Positions 61,639-64,000 of a stretch of DNA of 64,000 nucleotides are shown piece by piece. The notes below the pieces were generated by a model, which saw only the letters and a program-made list of their open reading frames with translations, was not told the DNA's origin and searched no databases. This stretch comes from Epilithonimonas zeae (GTDB taxonomy: Bacteria > Bacteroidota > Bacteroidia > Flavobacteriales > Weeksellaceae). Every line of letters starts with the position of its first letter. Position 1 is the stretch's first letter. The DNA is taken from contig NZ_CP075338.1 in NCBI RefSeq assembly GCF_023278365.1, forward strand, positions 3,100,001-3,164,000, written 5' to 3'. The position numbers and the translations under genes were made by a program.

Positions 61639-63123
61639 ATGAAAAATCTAAAATTAGGAATTTCAGCATTAGCACTTACTGTTGCTTCTACTGTTTTCGC
61701 ACAAACTACTACCAATAAGTGGGTTATTGGTGTAGGTGCTCATGGAGTGAATCACGTTGCTCAAAGAGGTAATTTCAGCAATACGTTCTCATTCAACAAT
61801 TTTAAAGACAATTTATTTGGAGTTTCCAAGTATTCAATTACACCACCACTTTCAAAATTGACAGTTGCAAGAAGCCTTAGTAAAGGTATTGTGTTAGACT
61901 GGCAAACTACTGTTGGTAATGTTGATAACAAAAGATTTGCTATGGATAAGGAATTTTTCCTAATGACAGGTCTTGGGGTTCAATTTAAAGCTGCAGGTTT
62001 GTTGTGGGATGAGGAGTCTTGGTTTGATCCGTACTTGAGAGTTGGTGCTAACTATTTGAGACATGATTATACTGCTTTAACTTTCCCTAAAACTGATACA
62101 AAAGGAGAATACTATCCTGCTTATAATGAAGATGGTGATTTGACTGGAAAAGCAAACCACTTCACTGTTAGTACAGGTGCAGGTATCAATTTCTGGGTAA
62201 CTAAAAACTTCGGTTTAGGTGTTCAAGGAGATTATGTAACTACTCCTGTAGATAAGTCTAATGTTGCTAACTTCTGGCAAGCTTCTGCTTCATTGTTGTT
62301 CAGATTTGGTAACACAGATAGAGATAAAGATGGTATCCCTGATAAAGATGATGCTTGTCCAGACACTCCAGGTTTACCAGAATTCCAAGGATGTCCGGAT
62401 ACAGATGGTGACGGAGTTCCAGATAAAGACGATCAATGTCCAGATGTAGCAGGTCCAAAAGAAAACAACGGTTGTCCTTGGCCAGATACTGACGGAGACG
62501 GAGTATTAGACAAAGATGATGCTTGTGTTGACGTTCCTGGTCCAGCTGAAAACAAAGGTTGTCCTTGGCCAGATACTGACGGAGACGGAGTATTAGACAA
62601 AGATGATGCTTGTCCTACAGTTCCTGGATTAAAAGAATACCAAGGTTGTCCTAAACCTGCTGAAGCTTATGCTACTGAAGCAACAGGTGCTCTTACAAAC
62701 ATTTTATTTGATTTCAACAAAGCAACGTTAAGACCAGAATCTGCTGGTAAAATTAACCAAGCTGCTGAAATTCTTAAAGGTGCTAAAGATGCTACTTTCT
62801 TAGTAACGGGTCACACTGATGCTAAAGGAGCTGAGGCTTATAACTTGAAATTATCTAGACAAAGAGCTGCTTCTGTAGTTGCTGCTTTAGAAGCTCAAGG
62901 TGTATCTGCAAGCCAATTGAAATCAGTTGGAGTTGGAGAAAGAGATGCTAAAGTTTCTGAAAAAGCTTCTGATGCTGAAAGACAAGCTGATAGAAAAGTA
63001 GTTGTTGAAGCTGTAAATGGTGCAGCTTGGGATGCTCTTCAAAAATCAGATCTTCCAGTTGTAGAGAAAAAAGTAGTTAAAAAAGCTCCTGCTAAAAAGA
63101 AAGCTACTAAAAAAAGAAAATAA
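61639..63123 (+). CDS. OmpA-family outer-membrane protein with TSP3 repeats
   Basis: A signal peptide (to about Ala21) is followed by an eight-stranded beta-barrel region (22-225). Thrombospondin type-3-like calcium-binding repeats at about 226-339 have the unit DTDGDGVxDKDDxC. An OmpA/MotB peptidoglycan-binding domain (about 350-460) has the core NILFDFNKATLRPES and GHTDAKGAEAYN. The final 20 residues are a Lys/Ala-rich tail (VVKKAPAKKKATKKRK). Codon usage suggests high expression, as expected for a major porin-like protein. A possible promoter (TTTG at 61578-61581, TTATTTTG-like at 61602-61609) lies upstream. A terminator follows. Confidence 0.92.
   Translation: MKNLKLGISALALTVASTVFAQTTTNKWVIGVGAHGVNHVAQRGNFSNTFSFNNFKDNLFGVSKYSITPPLSKLTVARSLSKGIVLDWQTTVGNVDNKRFAMDKEFFLMTGLGVQFKAAGLLWDEESWFDPYLRVGANYLRHDYTALTFPKTDTKGEYYPAYNEDGDLTGKANHFTVSTGAGINFWVTKNFGLGVQGDYVTTPVDKSNVANFWQASASLLFRFGNTDRDKDGIPDKDDACPDTPGLPEFQGCPDTDGDGVPDKDDQCPDVAGPKENNGCPWPDTDGDGVLDKDDACVDVPGPAENKGCPWPDTDGDGVLDKDDACPTVPGLKEYQGCPKPAEAYATEATGALTNILFDFNKATLRPESAGKINQAAEILKGAKDATFLVTGHTDAKGAEAYNLKLSRQRAASVVAALEAQGVSASQLKSVGVGERDAKVSEKASDAERQADRKVVVEAVNGAAWDALQKSDLPVVEKKVVKKAPAKKKATKKRK
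62470..62613 (+). repeat. 57-base perfect direct repeats in the TSP3 region
   Basis: Bases 62470-62526 and 62557-62613 are identical. The repeat period is 87 bases (29 codons), one TSP3 unit. Such identity suggests recent duplication or gene conversion and makes the tract prone to length change. Confidence 0.9.
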
Positions 63124-63145
63124 TTAAACATTATTTCTAAATATA

Positions 63146-63178
63146 AATACCTCCAATTTTATTGGAGGTATTTTTTTT
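63146..63178 (+). terminator. Terminator of the OmpA-family gene
   Basis: AATACCTCCAAT (63146-63157) and ATTGGAGGTATT (63161-63172) form a perfect 12-bp stem followed by a run of T. Confidence 0.92.
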
Positions 63179-63222
63179 GTTTTCAGATTTCAGTACTTTT
63201 GTAGTATAAAATAAAAACTGTA

Positions 63223-63963
63223 ATGGGAAGAGCGTTCGAATATAGAAAAGCTTCAAAAATGGCCAGATGGGATAAGATGGCCAAAACATTTTCAAAGATT
63301 GGAAAGGACATTGCTTTGGCTGTGAAAGCTGGTGGTCCTGATCCAGATTCCAATCCTGCTCTTAAAAGATGCATCCAGAATGCTAAAGGCGCTAATATGC
63401 CAAAAGACAATGTCGAAAGAGCAATTAAAAAGGCAAGTGGCGCAGATGCAGAAAACTATGAGGAAGTCACTTATGAAGGATACGGACAAGGAGGTGTTGC
63501 TTTCTTTGTAGAATGTACAACAAACAATCCTACGAGAACTGTGGCTAACGTAAGAGCTATTTTTAACAAGTTTGACGGAAGTCTCGGTAAAAATGGTGAA
63601 TTAGCATTCATTTTTGATAGAAAAGGAATTTTTACTATTGATTTGGCTCAAGTTAAAATGGATTGGGATGACTTCGAAATGGAAATGATTGATGGTGGGG
63701 CAGAGGATGTAGAAAAAGACGAGGAAGAAGTAATGATTACTACGGCATTTGAAGATTTTGGATCATTGTCGCATAAATTAGATGAACTCGGAATCGAAGC
63801 TAAAAGTGCCGAATTACAAAGAATTCCGAATAATACAAAAGGAATGACAGAAGATCAATTCAAAGCTAATATGAAGATGCTGGAGCGGTTTGAAGAAGAT
63901 GATGACGTTCAGAATGTTTTCCATAACATGGAGTTTACAGACGAACAATTAGAATCACTTTAG
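63223..63963 (+). CDS. YebC/PmpR-family protein
   Basis: A 246-residue protein of the YebC/PmpR family, which includes transcriptional regulators and factors that help ribosomes at difficult sequences. The N-terminus MGRAFEYRKASKMARWDKMAKTFSKIGKDIALAVK is characteristic. The segment GPDPDSNPALKRCIQNAKGANMPKDNVERAIKK follows, and a later acidic region is rich in Asp and Glu. The length is normal. A -7 element TACTTTTG (63194-63201) lies 21 bases before the ATG. The last 37 bases of the window after it hold no recognisable feature. Confidence 0.93.
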   Translation: MGRAFEYRKASKMARWDKMAKTFSKIGKDIALAVKAGGPDPDSNPALKRCIQNAKGANMPKDNVERAIKKASGADAENYEEVTYEGYGQGGVAFFVECTTNNPTRTVANVRAIFNKFDGSLGKNGELAFIFDRKGIFTIDLAQVKMDWDDFEMEMIDGGAEDVEKDEEEVMITTAFEDFGSLSHKLDELGIEAKSAELQRIPNNTKGMTEDQFKANMKMLERFEEDDDVQNVFHNMEFTDEQLESL

Positions 63964-64000
63964 AATAAGTCTCGCTACAAATAAAATAAAAAATCCCAAC

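Overview
The window is a low-GC chromosomal segment from a member of the Bacteroidota, most likely a Chryseobacterium-like flavobacterium (family Weeksellaceae). The evidence is the alternative complex III operon, a protein with a type IX secretion sorting tail, the S46 peptidase, promoters of the TTTG / TAnnTTTG type, and the flavobacterial character of the whole gene set. The genus is inferred, since no 16S gene is present. I see no prophage, IS transposase, plasmid gene or CRISPR array. Most of the window is core chromosome, with small accessory genes between the housekeeping blocks.

Layout. 1-6.9 kb: actB (5' truncated by the window), actC, actD, actE and actF of the quinol:electron acceptor oxidoreductase. 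7-13.7 kb: a DnaQ-like exonuclease with a SufT-like protein, a cysteine-less OsmC protein, HMG-CoA lyase, a repeat-filled gap, peptidase T, then sufE with two glycosyltransferases, and VanZ. 13.9-18.3 kb: two identical tRNA-Val(TAC) genes, folC, and an ExbB gene placed between two TonB-like paralogues. 18.5-27 kb: a DUF885 lipoprotein, HPP protein, a cysteine-free endonuclease III, peroxiredoxin, S41 peptidase, VOC protein, GyrI-like protein, two GNATs, ChaA and an AhpD-like protein. 27-37 kb: S46 dipeptidyl peptidase, META lipoprotein, OsmC, a membrane-anchored TPR/LuxR regulator, a T9SS cargo protein, HflX and a Na+/H+ antiporter. 37-46.5 kb: a CAT-like acetyltransferase, AlkD, a cluster of uncharacterised envelope proteins, truncated haemoglobin, a KirBac channel, and two small low-complexity secreted proteins. 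46.5-50.6 kb: hemA-hemC-hemD-hemE on the minus strand. 50.9-56.7 kb: mreB-mreC-mreD-mrdA-rodA. 56.8-64 kb: an M48 protease, a GH13 amylase, an ABC-F ATPase, smpB, an OmpA-family protein and YebC.

How the genes work together. The act operon feeds electrons from quinol toward terminal oxidases. The heme operon supplies cofactor for cytochromes such as ActE and for the truncated globin. The mre/mrdA/rodA block builds the rod-shaped wall. SufE and the SufT-like protein belong to Fe-S assembly. ExbB with its TonB-like partners is predicted to energise outer-membrane transport.

The main points for a second look are: three families of dispersed intergenic repeats (one in four copies, one splitting the heme operon); an ABC-F ATPase whose two halves have decayed in a complementary way; an ExbB sandwiched between two cysteine-paired TonB paralogues with no ExbD nearby; an OsmC protein and an endonuclease III that have lost family-defining cysteines; and the uncharacterised envelope gene cluster at 39.2-43.5 kb. 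I did not find a clear new defence or biosynthetic system.
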